From Clostridium aceticum (lineage in GTDB: Bacteria; Bacillota; Clostridia; Peptostreptococcales; Natronincolaceae), in contig NZ_CP009687.1 of NCBI RefSeq assembly GCF_001042715.1, positions 62,001 to 126,000 of the forward strand: a stretch of 64,000 bases of DNA, given 5' to 3'. The translations under genes were made by a program, and so were the position numbers. The notes under the pieces were generated by a model, which saw nothing but the letters and a program-made list of their open reading frames with translations, was not told the DNA's origin and searched no databases. Of this stretch, positions 42,564-52,459 are shown one piece after another; within the stretch, counting starts at the first letter, position 1; every line of letters begins with the position of its first letter.

Positions 42564-43124
42564 ATGCACATTATTGTAGGATTAGGTAATCCCGGAAGAA
42601 AGTACGATGGTACAAGGCATAATATTGGCTTTGATGCCATAGATTTATTGGCCCATCGTCATGATATAAAAGTAAACAAATTGAAGCATAAGGCCCTCTA
42701 CGGAGAAGGATTTTGGGGAGGTAAAAAGGTCTTACTGGCAAAGCCTCAAACCTTTATGAATTTAAGTGGGGAAAGCCTTCGAGATATGATGGAATTTTAT
42801 AAAGTAGACACGAAAAATCTGGTGGTTATTTATGATGATATTGATATAGAAGTGGGGTCCCTTAGAATCCGACAAAAAGGTAGCGCTGGTAGTCATAATG
42901 GTATGAAGTCTATTATTTATCAGCTGCAATCTGATGCCTTTCCACGAGTAAGAATTGGCATAGGAAAACCAAAATTTGGTGATCTAGCGGACTATGTACT
43001 AGGAAGATTTCCCAAGGAAGAAATTAATTTGATGAGGGAAGTTGTTGAAAAGGCTGTAGAAGCCGTAGAGACCATTGTAGAAGAAGGTATTGACCTAGCA
43101 ATGAACCGTTATAATAAAACATGA
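42564..43124 (+). CDS. pth: Peptidyl-tRNA hydrolase
   Basis: Pth frees tRNA from stalled peptidyl-tRNA. The 186-aa protein has [18 protein letters not shown] with the catalytic histidine, [12 protein letters not shown], and [28 protein letters not shown] lies before the ATG. It overlaps the next gene by 4 bp. Confidence 0.95.
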   Translation: MHIIVGLGNPGRKYDGTRHNIGFDAIDLLAHRHDIKVNKLKHKALYGEGFWGGKKVLLAKPQTFMNLSGESLRDMMEFYKVDTKNLVVIYDDIDIEVGSLRIRQKGSAGSHNGMKSIIYQLQSDAFPRVRIGIGKPKFGDLADYVLGRFPKEEINLMREVVEKAVEAVETIVEEGIDLAMNRYNKT

Positions 43125-43501
43125 TTGTTATAGCAGGCATATTATCCGCTGCTTTAGCTTATTTATGTAATAAGGTCATATTAAAATCCTTCCAAGACGA
43201 AGGTCTCACAATTCTAGTACCTCTATTAGAGGAAATGGCAAAAACCACCTTTGCCTTTTTCCTTAAAACCAATATTATAGGAACCCATTTCATTTTTGGC
43301 TGTATAGAAGGAATTTACGATATTTTTACCTCATCAAAAAAAATAGGGAAGTGGGCTGCTGTGGCTAGTATTCTAAGTCATAGCTTTTTTGGCATGGTTA
43401 CTTACTTAACCTATACGAAAACAAAATTTGGCTTTATAGCTATACTAGTATCTTGGATATTTCACAGCGGATGGAACTGGTATGTAGTTAAAAAATTGTA
43501 A
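43121..43501 (+). CDS. Small PrsW-like membrane protein
   Basis: This 126-aa protein has about four membrane segments. Conserved polar residues sit in the membrane in the order known from PrsW-type intramembrane proteases: [14 protein letters not shown] (EExxK), [10 protein letters not shown], a histidine in SILSHSFFG and another in [10 protein letters not shown]. It is shorter than PrsW (over 200 aa). The ATG overlaps the pth stop codon. In Bacillus this site, between pth and mfd, holds the unrelated fin gene. Protease function is an inference. Confidence 0.6.
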   Translation: MIVIAGILSAALAYLCNKVILKSFQDEGLTILVPLLEEMAKTTFAFFLKTNIIGTHFIFGCIEGIYDIFTSSKKIGKWAAVASILSHSFFGMVTYLTYTKTKFGFIAILVSWIFHSGWNWYVVKKL

Positions 43502-43516
43502 AAGCGGGTGCAAAGC

Positions 43517-46500
43517 ATGAAAAAAAATGTACTATTATCACCATTAGAAAATTCACTACAATATATGCAGTTAGCACAAATTTTAAGAGAAGAAAGGTCT
43601 TCTATAAGCCTTCATGGACTAGATGATTCTCAGAGGGGTCATGTTACCTATAGCCTTTATGAAGGACTAGGACGACAGATTTGTTTACTAACCTATAGTG
43701 AGATAGAAGCACAACAAATCCATCAAGATTTAAAGTTTTACCTTGAGGATCAGGCAAGCTTTTTTCCTACAAAGGATATTGTATTTTATGATGTAGAAGC
43801 CACAAGTGAAGAAGTAAGTGAAGAAAGAATAAAAGCTTTAAATAAACTGGCGAGGGGAGAAGTTTGCGTAGTGGTAGCTTCTATTGAAGCTTTATTGTTA
43901 AAACTTACTCCTGTAGATATCTATAAAAAATATCAACACACCTTTACGGTAGGACAACGTATTCAACTGCAAGAGATAATGAAAAGTTTTGTTTTACAAG
44001 GCTATGAGAAGGTAGAGAGAGTAGATACAAAGGGACAGTTTAGTACTAGAGGAGGTATTATTGATATTTTTCCTCCTTCAGAGGAAAATCCTCTTCGAAT
44101 TGAACTCTTTGACGATGAAGTAGACTCTATTCGACACTTTGAAGTAGAAACACAAAAGTCCATAGACAAAATTGAAGAAGTAAAAGTTTATCCAGCGATA
44201 GAGATCATCATAGAAGCGAATCATTATGAAAAGACGATTCCTCGACTAACACAGGAATTGAAAAACACTTTAAAAAAGTTGGATACTGTTACAGGAGAAA
44301 AACTACAGAAAAAAATAGCAGAAGTAGTAGAAAAGTTTTCTAATTTTGGTAACTTTAAAGGAATACAACGTTTTTTACCCTATATCTATGAAAAAAGTGC
44401 CTCCTTAATAGACTATCTTGCGGAGGATGCCATCATCATTCTAGATGAACCAGATCGAGGGAAAGAAAAAATTAAAGGATATTGGGAAGAATTCAGAGAG
44501 AACTTTAAGACTCTTTTAGAAAGGGGGGAAGTTTTACCTAATCAGGCACACCTTTTATTTACCTATGAAGAAATTCTGGAAAAATTAAAAAATCGTTCCT
44601 TGGTAACTTCTAGTCTTTTACCGAAAAACCATCCAGATATCATGCCTAAGAAAATTATTAACTTTATCTCTAGGCCGGTACAATCTTTTTATGGAAAGAT
44701 AAACCTTTTCACAAAGGAAATAAAGTCTCTACAGCAAAAAGGTTATACGATTCGAATTGTTACCACCACAAAAGAAAAAGCCATGAAGCTATTAGAGACC
44801 ATCAGAGAGGAAGGGATATTAGCCAGTTTTCTTGTGCAGGATAGAATAGATGAATCTTATGCTGGTAAAGTCATCATCCTTCAAGGAAATCTTCACAGGG
44901 GCTTTGAATATGTAGATGTAAAATATATTCTTTTTACGGACTATGAAATATACGGTGCTCATAAAAAGAAAAAACAAAAATCAGCAAGAAAAGATACAGC
45001 ACCTATAAAATCTTTTATTGATTTGCAGGTAGGAGATTATGTGGTTCATGAAGGACATGGTATAGGAAAATATATAGGTATTGAGGAACTAAAGGTAGAG
45101 GGTGTGAAAAAAGATTATCTAAAAATTCGTTACTCTGGAGAAGATAATCTCTATCTTCCCACAGATCAAATGGACCTAATACAAAAATATATAGGTGCTG
45201 ACGATAAGGTGCCCAAACTCAATAAGCTAGGAGGCACAGAATGGGTTAAAACAAAGGCGAAGGCAAAAAAAGCTATTGAAGATATGGCCAAGGACCTTTT
45301 AAAGCTCTATGCAGAAAGAGAGAAGAGTAAAGGCTATGCTTTTGCCCCAGATACTGATTGGCAAAAACAGTTTGAATATTTGTTTCCCTATGAAGAAACG
45401 CCGGACCAGCTAAAGTGCATAGAAGAAGTAAAGAGAGATATGGAAAAAGAGAGACCTATGGATCGATTACTATGTGGAGACGTTGGGTATGGGAAAACAG
45501 AGGTAGCGATAAGAGGTGCTTTTAAGGCTGTTATGGATGGTAAGCAGGTGGCGGTTTTAGTACCCACCACCATATTAGCCCAACAGCATTATAACAACTT
45601 TAAAGAACGTTTTTCAGGCTTTCCTGTAACGGTAGAGATGTTAAGTCGTTTTAGGACACCTACCCAGCAAAAGCATACCATAGAGAATGTTCGGACAGGA
45701 AACATAGATGTTTTGATTGGTACCCATAGACTCCTGTCAAAGGATGTTGCTTTCAAAGATATAGGGCTACTGATTGTAGACGAAGAGCAGCGTTTTGGAG
45801 TAAAACACAAAGAAGCTTTAAAGCAGCTAAAAAAGGCTGTAGATGTGCTGACTTTAACCGCTACACCTATCCCAAGAACCCTGCATATGTCTATGATTGG
45901 GGTAAGAGACATGAGTGTAATCGAAGATCCACCAGAGGAAAGATTTCCTGTACAAACCTATGTAGCCACCTATAACGAAGCCCTCATTGCAGATGCCCTT
46001 ATAAGAGAGATGGCTAGAGGAGGGCAGGTTTACTATGTTTATAATCGGGTACAGGGAATTCACCAAATTGCAGCAAAACTAGGGAACTTTGTACCACAGG
46101 CTAGGGTAGGGGTAGCCCATGGTCAAATGAGTGAGAGACAACTGGAAAAGTTGATGCTGGAGTATTATCATGGTGAGTATGATGTACTGGTATGTACCAC
46201 CATCATAGAAACAGGTTTAGATATCGCCAATGTAAATACCATTATTATACAGGATGCAGATCGTCTAGGGCTTTCTCAGTTGTACCAATTAAGGGGTAGA
46301 GTAGGAAGGTCTAACCGCCAAGGGTATGCTTACTTGTTATATGAAAAAGACAAAATTTTATCAGAGGTGGCAGAAAAACGACTAAAAGCTATTAAGGAAT
46401 TTACCGAGTTTGGTTCGGGGTTCAAAATTGCTATGAGGGACCTGGAGATACGAGGGGCTGGGAATCTATTAGGCTCGGAACAACATGGACATATGGCCTC

Positions 46501-47038
46501 TATTGGCTATGATCTTTATGTAAAACTATTGGAAGAGGCGGTAGGAGAACTGAAGGGAGAAAAGATAGAGAAGTATGAAGATACCATGATGGAGCTGAAT
46601 GTAGATGCCTATATCTCAGAAAAATATATTGCTAATCAAAGTCATAAGATAGAAATTTATAAAAAAATAGCTTCTATTCGCGATGAAGAAGATTTATACG
46701 CCATTGAAGAGGAGATAGAGGATCGATTTGGAGATATACCTCTTAGTGTAAGAAATTTGTTGCTGATTTCTTATATTAAGGCTTTGGCAAAAAGCTTAAA
46801 AGTCCAATATATTTCTCAAAAAGAGAAAAATATTCGTATTCAGTTTAAGGAGGCTAAGGTATTAAGACCAGAAAATGTTGCTGAGGTTATGGAGGGATAT
46901 CGATGGAAGGTTACCATTCATGGAGGCCAACAGCCGTATATTACCTACAAGATACAAACACAGGACCAATATAAAGTGTTGTTAGATTTAAAGGGTTTAA
47001 TAGAAAAAATTAGTGGTTTAAAAAAAGTTGCTAGTTAG
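43517..47038 (+). CDS. mfd: Transcription-repair coupling factor
   Basis: Mfd removes RNA polymerase stalled at DNA damage and recruits UvrA. The 1173-aa protein has the UvrB-like N-terminal module, the RNA-polymerase-interacting domain (LQVGDYVVHEGHGIGKYIG), then the RecG-like translocase with GDVGYGKTEVA, DEEQRFGVKHKE, TLTATPIPRTLHMS and QLRGRVGRSNRQGYAY, and the C-terminal TRCF domain. The ATG at 43517 is preferred to GTG at 43508, which overlaps the ribosome site GGGTG. Confidence 0.97.
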   Translation: MKKNVLLSPLENSLQYMQLAQILREERSSISLHGLDDSQRGHVTYSLYEGLGRQICLLTYSEIEAQQIHQDLKFYLEDQASFFPTKDIVFYDVEATSEEVSEERIKALNKLARGEVCVVVASIEALLLKLTPVDIYKKYQHTFTVGQRIQLQEIMKSFVLQGYEKVERVDTKGQFSTRGGIIDIFPPSEENPLRIELFDDEVDSIRHFEVETQKSIDKIEEVKVYPAIEIIIEANHYEKTIPRLTQELKNTLKKLDTVTGEKLQKKIAEVVEKFSNFGNFKGIQRFLPYIYEKSASLIDYLAEDAIIILDEPDRGKEKIKGYWEEFRENFKTLLERGEVLPNQAHLLFTYEEILEKLKNRSLVTSSLLPKNHPDIMPKKIINFISRPVQSFYGKINLFTKEIKSLQQKGYTIRIVTTTKEKAMKLLETIREEGILASFLVQDRIDESYAGKVIILQGNLHRGFEYVDVKYILFTDYEIYGAHKKKKQKSARKDTAPIKSFIDLQVGDYVVHEGHGIGKYIGIEELKVEGVKKDYLKIRYSGEDNLYLPTDQMDLIQKYIGADDKVPKLNKLGGTEWVKTKAKAKKAIEDMAKDLLKLYAEREKSKGYAFAPDTDWQKQFEYLFPYEETPDQLKCIEEVKRDMEKERPMDRLLCGDVGYGKTEVAIRGAFKAVMDGKQVAVLVPTTILAQQHYNNFKERFSGFPVTVEMLSRFRTPTQQKHTIENVRTGNIDVLIGTHRLLSKDVAFKDIGLLIVDEEQRFGVKHKEALKQLKKAVDVLTLTATPIPRTLHMSMIGVRDMSVIEDPPEERFPVQTYVATYNEALIADALIREMARGGQVYYVYNRVQGIHQIAAKLGNFVPQARVGVAHGQMSERQLEKLMLEYYHGEYDVLVCTTIIETGLDIANVNTIIIQDADRLGLSQLYQLRGRVGRSNRQGYAYLLYEKDKILSEVAEKRLKAIKEFTEFGSGFKIAMRDLEIRGAGNLLGSEQHGHMASIGYDLYVKLLEEAVGELKGEKIEKYEDTMMELNVDAYISEKYIANQSHKIEIYKKIASIRDEEDLYAIEEEIEDRFGDIPLSVRNLLLISYIKALAKSLKVQYISQKEKNIRIQFKEAKVLRPENVAEVMEGYRWKVTIHGGQQPYITYKIQTQDQYKVLLDLKGLIEKISGLKKVAS

Positions 47039-47076
47039 GTATAATAAAAGATAGACAGAAGGGAAGTGAATAAAAA

Positions 47077-48039
47077 ATGGGTTTAATAAAAAACTGTAGA
47101 AAGCCTATGGGGATAATTGTTGTTGTACTTATGATGACTTTATTCTTTGTAGGATGTTCTAGTACGTCTAAAATACCACAAGATGCTGTAGCAGTGGTAA
47201 ATGGTACCAGCATATCTATGGCAGAATTTGAAAAAACCTTAGCTCTACAAAGAATGAGCTATGAAGCACAATTTGGACGAGAAATACTAACACAAGATAC
47301 TGGTACAGGAATAACCCTTTTGGATTCTATAAAAAAAGGACTTCTAGATAAGATTGTTTCAGATGAAGTGATTCTTCAGGAAGCAAAGAAAGCTGGCATT
47401 ACAGCAACAGAAGAGGAAATACTAGCAGCCTATGGACCGTATGAGGTTTTTAAGGATCAAAATGAGACCTTTCAACAATTTACAGAGGAAAATAATATAG
47501 ACGAAGCCTATATGAAACAACAGATCGAGAAAGATATCATCCTTCATAAATATAGAGATTTTTTCATAGAAAACCTTGAAATCACAGAAGAAGCTGCACA
47601 AACCTACTACAAGAATAACCCATCCTTCTTTATGCAGGAGGAGGTAAGTGCAAGACATATTCTTGTAGAGGAGCAGACTACCGCTGAAGAGATTTTGCAA
47701 AAAATAGATCAAGGAGAAGACTTTATCGACTTGGTGGCACTGTATTCTATCGAGCCAGGGGCAGCAGACCGGGGAGGCGACTTAGGTTACTTCCAAAGAG
47801 GAGATATGCTACCAGAGTTTGAAGAAGCTGCTTTTTCTCTAGAACCAGGGGAAATAAGCGGTATTGTGGAGACGAGACACGGCTATCATATTATTTTGGT
47901 GGAAGATGTTATTCGCGAAATGCAAGAATATGAAGATATTAAAGTGTATTTAATGGAATTTTTAAAAGATCAAGAATATCAAGAACATGTTAGTGCATTG
48001 ATAGAAAAGGCAGAAATTAACAAAAGGGAAGAATTATAG
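47077..48039 (+). CDS. prsA: PrsA-like peptidyl-prolyl isomerase lipoprotein
   Basis: This 320-aa lipoprotein folds secreted proteins outside the membrane. The signal peptide ends in the lipobox FVGC (Cys27). A SurA-like N-terminal region follows, and the parvulin domain has VSARHILVEEQTTAEEILQ, AADRGGDLGYFQRGDMLPEF and TRHGYHIILVEDV. TATAAT at 47040-47045 may be its own -10, right after mfd. The symbol prsA is used in a family sense. Confidence 0.88.
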   Translation: MGLIKNCRKPMGIIVVVLMMTLFFVGCSSTSKIPQDAVAVVNGTSISMAEFEKTLALQRMSYEAQFGREILTQDTGTGITLLDSIKKGLLDKIVSDEVILQEAKKAGITATEEEILAAYGPYEVFKDQNETFQQFTEENNIDEAYMKQQIEKDIILHKYRDFFIENLEITEEAAQTYYKNNPSFFMQEEVSARHILVEEQTTAEEILQKIDQGEDFIDLVALYSIEPGAADRGGDLGYFQRGDMLPEFEEAAFSLEPGEISGIVETRHGYHIILVEDVIREMQEYEDIKVYLMEFLKDQEYQEHVSALIEKAEINKREEL

Positions 48040-48041
48040 AT

Positions 48042-48073
48042 AAAAGCAGGTATGAAGGCTACCTGCTTTTTTT
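48042..48073 (+). terminator. Terminator after prsA
   Basis: AAAAGCAGGTA and TACCTGCTTTT pair around a short loop, followed by a T tract. Confidence 0.85.
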
Positions 48074-48097
48074 ATATAAAAAAGTAAATCCTTCCAA

Positions 48098-48128
48098 TGA
48101 ATAAAAAACAAAGATTGGTAAAATACTA
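48098..48128 (+). promoter_or_regulatory. Candidate sigma-G promoter of spoVT
   Basis: TGAATA (48098-48103), 18 bp and AATACTA (48122-48128) match the sigma-G pattern TGMATA / CATACTA with one change in the -10. SpoVT is sigma-G-dependent in Bacillus. Confidence 0.55.
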
Positions 48129-48171
48129 TGATTACACTAAAATTTTACTCTAACATTAGGAGGGAATAGTA

Positions 48172-48723
48172 TTGAAGGCTACAGGAATAGTAAGACGTAT
48201 AGATGACTTAGGCAGAGTAGTAATTCCCAAAGAAATCAGAAGAACTCTTAGGATCAGAGAAGGAGATCCTCTTGAAATATTTACGGATCGAGAAGGGGAG
48301 GTTATATTAAAAAAGTATTCCCCTATAGGAGAATTAAGTGAATTTGCTACAGAATATGCAGAGTCCTTACAAGAAGCTTTAGGTCACATTGCAATTATAA
48401 CTGATAGAGATACAATTATAGCAGTGGCAGGACATTCTAAAAAAGAATATTTAGAAAAACGTATCAGTAAAGCTTTAGAGAAAATGATGGAAGAAAGGGA
48501 AGCCGCATTATTTAACGAAGGAGAACAAATGTATCCGATTGCCTCTGATGAAGGGGAGGAAGGGGACTATACAGCCCAAGTGATTGCTCCTATTGTTACA
48601 CAAGGAGACCCTATAGGAACAGTAATTATTTGTTCAAAGACAAAGGGCTCTAACATGGGAGAAGTTGAGAAAAAGATAGCTACTACAGCTGCAGCTTTTT
48701 TATCAAAACAAATGGAACAGTAA
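48172..48723 (+). CDS. spoVT: Stage V sporulation protein T
   Basis: SpoVT is a forespore transcription regulator that tunes sigma-G genes. The 183-aa protein has the AbrB-like domain KATGIVRRIDDLGRVVIPKE followed by a GAF-like domain (ALGHIAIITDRDTIIAVAGH). The start is TTG at 48172 after AGGAGGG. Position after mfd and before yabM is conserved. Confidence 0.95.
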   Translation: MKATGIVRRIDDLGRVVIPKEIRRTLRIREGDPLEIFTDREGEVILKKYSPIGELSEFATEYAESLQEALGHIAIITDRDTIIAVAGHSKKEYLEKRISKALEKMMEEREAALFNEGEQMYPIASDEGEEGDYTAQVIAPIVTQGDPIGTVIICSKTKGSNMGEVEKKIATTAAAFLSKQMEQ

Positions 48724-48729
48724 GCGTTA

Positions 48730-48759
48730 AGGCTCCGCAATGTCGGGGCTGTTTTTTTT
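48730..48759 (+). terminator. Terminator after spoVT
   Basis: GCTCCG and CGGGGC pair (one G-U) around a loop, followed by a run of T. Confidence 0.65.
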
Positions 48760-48906
48760 AGTAAAAGTCTGCTATAATCAATTAGGAAACAAGGGGCTAT
48801 AGGTAACCTTCACAGAGTTATAGCGAGGATGGAAGACAAAAGGAAGGACAATCTTTGTGAATTAGTGAGGGGAAAATAGATTCTATATTATTGTGGAGGA
48901 ATGAAT

Positions 48907-50508
48907 ATGAAGAAAGATACCTTTTTAAAGGGGGCAGTTATTTTAGGGGCAGCAGGAATGATTGTAAAAGTAATGGGAGCATTTTTTAGAATCCCCTTGG
49001 GTTATATTATTGAATCTGAAGGTATGGGCTACTACCAAGTAGGCTATACGGTTTATAACTTTCTGTTAGCTTTTACTGCTGCTGGGTTTCCTACAGCTAT
49101 ATCCAAATTAGTATCAGAAAAGAGAGCAAGAGCAGATTATCAAGGGGCCCATAAGGTTTTTAAGACATCCTTCTATTTATTATTAGGCTTAGGGGCTGTA
49201 GGCTCAGTGGCTTTAGCGCTGCTAACCACTTTTTTAGTAAACAATGTGTTTGAGAGTCCAAACGCTTACTATGCAGTGGTGGCACTGGCACCAGCAGTGT
49301 TTTTTGTTGCTGTTTTAGCTGCCTTTAGAGGTTATTTCCAAGGTATGCGGGATATGACGCCTACTGCTGTTTCTCAAGTAGTAGAACAGGCGGCAAGAGT
49401 ATTGTTTGGTTTTTCTTTAGCCTATATTTTTTTAAACCGTTTAGGTGTAACCTATGCTGCCGGTGGAGCTGCTTTTGGTGCCTCCGTAGGTGCTGCTTCT
49501 GCACTAGGAATGATGACATTCCTTTATAAAAAAAGGAAAAATAACATTCTCCCTTTAGAAGGACAAGCTGTTGATGCTGTAGAAGAAACCCATCAACAAA
49601 TTATTAAAAGACTTTTAAGAATTGCTATTCCTATTGCTATAGGAGCGGCTGTAATGCCACTCATTAATATGCTGGACACTTTTATTGTATTGAGAAGACT
49701 GCAGGCCACTGGTTTTAGCTATCAAGAAGCAAACAGCTTATATGGACAGCTCCAGGGGATGGCAACGGCACTAGTAAATTTACCTCAAGTATTGACATTA
49801 GCATTGGCCACCAGTATTGTACCAGTTATTTCAGAATCAGTAGCTCAAAATGATTGGGATAGTACAAGAAAAGACATACAATCAGCCCTTCGGGTAGCTT
49901 TGCTGATTGGTTTGCCAGCTTCTGTAGGCCTAGCAGTATTATCTACACCAATTATGGCAATGCTTTATCCTAGAGAGCCAGCTACGATAGGTAGAATACT
50001 TCTGTTTCTAGCCTTTGCCGTGACTTTTTTAGCACCCTTACAAGCTTTGACAGGTGTATTACAGGGGTTAGGAAAACCTGACATTCCCGTTAGAAACCTT
50101 ATGGTGGGAGCTGGTTTTAAGTTTATCACTACGTATACTTTGGTAGGAATTCCTGCTTTAAACGTAAAAGGTGCAGCGATAGGAACCGTCATAGCTTATT
50201 TCGCAGCATTTCTTTTAAACTTTATTGCAGTGAAAAAAGAAACCGGAGTTATTTTCGAACCTAAACAGTTCATTTTAAAACCTATTTTATCAGTGACAGT
50301 AATGGGGGCTGTTGTTTTCATTCTCTATAGACAGTTAAATGGTTTTCTTGGTAATAGTCTCTCTACAATGGTATCTATCGCTATAGGAGCAGCTGTTTAT
50401 GGCATGATGCTTTTAAAAACAAGAACCATTATCGAAGAAGACTTTGACCTAGTACCAGGCGGAGGAAAACTATTAAAGTTATTTCATAAGTTAAAGCTCA
50501 TGAAGTAA
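48907..50508 (+). CDS. yabM: SpoVB/YabM-type polysaccharide flippase
   Basis: This 533-aa membrane protein of the MOP exporter superfamily has about 14 membrane segments, with GYYQVGYTVYNFLLAFTAAG and RGYFQGMRDMTPTAVSQVVE typical of SpoVB/YtgP. It should move lipid-linked sugars, probably for cortex or wall synthesis. The ribosome site GGAGGA touches an ATG at 48901, so the second ATG at 48907 is the likelier start. Order spoVT-yabM-mazG-hup-yabO is conserved. Confidence 0.9.
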   Translation: MKKDTFLKGAVILGAAGMIVKVMGAFFRIPLGYIIESEGMGYYQVGYTVYNFLLAFTAAGFPTAISKLVSEKRARADYQGAHKVFKTSFYLLLGLGAVGSVALALLTTFLVNNVFESPNAYYAVVALAPAVFFVAVLAAFRGYFQGMRDMTPTAVSQVVEQAARVLFGFSLAYIFLNRLGVTYAAGGAAFGASVGAASALGMMTFLYKKRKNNILPLEGQAVDAVEETHQQIIKRLLRIAIPIAIGAAVMPLINMLDTFIVLRRLQATGFSYQEANSLYGQLQGMATALVNLPQVLTLALATSIVPVISESVAQNDWDSTRKDIQSALRVALLIGLPASVGLAVLSTPIMAMLYPREPATIGRILLFLAFAVTFLAPLQALTGVLQGLGKPDIPVRNLMVGAGFKFITTYTLVGIPALNVKGAAIGTVIAYFAAFLLNFIAVKKETGVIFEPKQFILKPILSVTVMGAVVFILYRQLNGFLGNSLSTMVSIAIGAAVYGMMLLKTRTIIEEDFDLVPGGGKLLKLFHKLKLMK

Positions 50509-50552
50509 GAACGAGGTTAAAGTTAAACCTTAACTTTATATTTAAGAAGGGA

Positions 50553-52025
50553 GTGATTAAAATAGCTAAACTTACTATCGTAGGACTAGGACCGGGAGGG
50601 AAAGAACATTTAACCTTAGCTGCACTAACAGCCATGAAACAGCATAAGGAAGTATACCTAAGGACAGAAAAACATCCTGTAGTAGCTAATTTAAAAGAAG
50701 AAGGCATACAGTACAAAACCTTCGATGCTGTTTATGAGGAAAAAGAAAATTTTCAAGAAGTATACCAATTTATTGTAGATGATCTTGTGAAAAAGGCAAA
50801 GGAAGAGGATATACTTTATGCTGTACCTGGACATCCTTATGTGGCAGAACACACAGTACAAATGTTGACAGAGGCCTGCAAGAAAGAAGAAGGAATAAAA
50901 AAGGTTGTATACCCTGCCATGAGCTTTATAGATGCTATGTTTATGGCGCTAGAGATAGATCCTATTGGCGGATTTAAACTATTGGACGGGTTGCAGCTAG
51001 ACAAGCAACAGCCAGACACAAACATTGCTAATATTATCACCCAAGTTTATGATCCTCTGATTGCTTCTGATGTGAAATTAAGACTGATGAACTATTATGA
51101 CGATGAACAGGAGATTTTTGTAGTAAAAAACGCGGGTATTACTGAATTTCAGAGGATAGAAAAGGTCCCTCTTTATATGTTAGACCGCTTAGATTGGATC
51201 GATTATCTCACAAGTCTTTATATACCAGGGATTGACATAGAACAAAAAAAATACTATAATGTGAATAATTTGGTGGAAATAATGGAAATATTAAGAAGTA
51301 AAGAAGGCTGTCCTTGGGATATTAAGCAAACTCATGATAGTCTAAAGCCCTATCTCATAGAAGAAAGCTATGAAGTACTAGAGGCCATCGATCAAAAAGA
51401 TGATATACTACTGGAGGAGGAATTAGGAGATTTACTGCTGCAGGTAATATTTCATAGTCAAATTGCCAAGGAAAGAGACGTTTTCACCATGGAAGATGTA
51501 GTAAGAGGTATTTGTGAAAAACTGATTTTTAGACATCCTCATGTTTTTAAAGGAGAAAAAGCAGATACTTCGAAAGAAGCCATACAAACTTGGGAACAAC
51601 AAAAACAACAAGAAAAACAAATTAAAAGTATAGCAGATTCTATGACAAAAATCCCCAAAGAACTACCAGCATTGTTAAAGGCAGAAAAAGTTCAGAAAAA
51701 GGCAGCTAACGTTGGCTTTGACTGGGACAAGCTAGAGGATGTTGTTCATAAGGTGAAGGAAGAATTACAAGAAGTCCTAGAAGCTGAGGAAGCCAAAGAT
51801 GCTGATAAAATCAAAGAAGAAGCAGGTGATTTGATTTTTGCAGTGGTAAATTTAACTAGGTTTTTAAAGGTAAATCCAGAAGACGCCTTAAGCGCTACCT
51901 GTAGAAAATTTATTAATAGGTTTCAGTACATAGAAGCAGCAGCAGCTAAAACAGGAAAATCTTTAGAGAAGATGACTTTAGAAGAAATGGATTTATTATG
52001 GGAGGAAGCAAAGCAAAAAAGCTGA
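50553..52025 (+). CDS. mazG: MazG with N-terminal tetrapyrrole-methylase domain
   Basis: This 490-aa YabN-type fusion has an N-terminal SAM-methylase-like domain (LTIVGLGPGGKEHLTLAAL) and a C-terminal NTP pyrophosphohydrolase MazG with LRSKEGCPWDIKQTHDSL and the EELGDLLLQVIFHS helix, present twice in tandem style (EAGDLIFAVVNLTR). It cleans out odd nucleotides. The first GTG (50553) lies inside the ribosome site AAGGGAGTG. ATA at 50562 has the right spacing and would give the normal N-terminus, so an unusual start is likely. Confidence 0.92.
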   Translation: MIKIAKLTIVGLGPGGKEHLTLAALTAMKQHKEVYLRTEKHPVVANLKEEGIQYKTFDAVYEEKENFQEVYQFIVDDLVKKAKEEDILYAVPGHPYVAEHTVQMLTEACKKEEGIKKVVYPAMSFIDAMFMALEIDPIGGFKLLDGLQLDKQQPDTNIANIITQVYDPLIASDVKLRLMNYYDDEQEIFVVKNAGITEFQRIEKVPLYMLDRLDWIDYLTSLYIPGIDIEQKKYYNVNNLVEIMEILRSKEGCPWDIKQTHDSLKPYLIEESYEVLEAIDQKDDILLEEELGDLLLQVIFHSQIAKERDVFTMEDVVRGICEKLIFRHPHVFKGEKADTSKEAIQTWEQQKQQEKQIKSIADSMTKIPKELPALLKAEKVQKKAANVGFDWDKLEDVVHKVKEELQEVLEAEEAKDADKIKEEAGDLIFAVVNLTRFLKVNPEDALSATCRKFINRFQYIEAAAAKTGKSLEKMTLEEMDLLWEEAKQKS

Positions 52026-52118
52026 AAAAATGTGGGTAATATTGTTAAAAAAAAAGGATTTTAGAAATTTGCAGAGAATATGCTATACGTACTTTAAAAT
52101 ACGAAGGAGGTAGTTTAA

Positions 52119-52397
52119 GTGAATAAAGCTGAATTAGTGGCAAGAATAGCTGAAAAAAGCCAACTAACTAAAAAGGATGCTGAACTAGCACTGAATGCTT
52201 TTATGGAAAGTGTAGAAGAGGCATTGGTAGAAGGAGATAAAGTGCAACTTGTAGGGTTTGGAACCTTTGATGTAAGAGAAAGAAAGCCAAGACAAGGAAG
52301 AAATCCAAGAAACCCTGAACAAGTGATAGATATCCCAGCTTCAAAAGCTCCTGTTTTTAAAGCAGGAAAAACATTAAAAGAAAAAATGAACGATTAA
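52119..52397 (+). CDS. hup: HU family DNA-binding protein
   Basis: The 92-aa nucleoid protein starts MNKAELVARIAEKSQLTKKD and has GFGTFDVRERKPRQGRNPRN, the DNA-binding arm. The start is GTG at 52119, following AAGGAGGTAG. It sits between mazG and rqcP as in other clostridia and Bacillus relatives. Confidence 0.96.
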   Translation: MNKAELVARIAEKSQLTKKDAELALNAFMESVEEALVEGDKVQLVGFGTFDVRERKPRQGRNPRNPEQVIDIPASKAPVFKAGKTLKEKMND

Positions 52398-52399
52398 TA

Positions 52400-52430
52400 A
52401 AAATCAGGGCTATCCCTGATTTTTATTTTT
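52400..52430 (+). terminator. Terminator after hup
   Basis: AAAATCAGGG and CCCTGATTTT pair around CTAT, followed by TATTTTT. Confidence 0.85.
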
Positions 52431-52459
52431 GGTGTTATAGTGGAGGGGAGCAAAACTAA

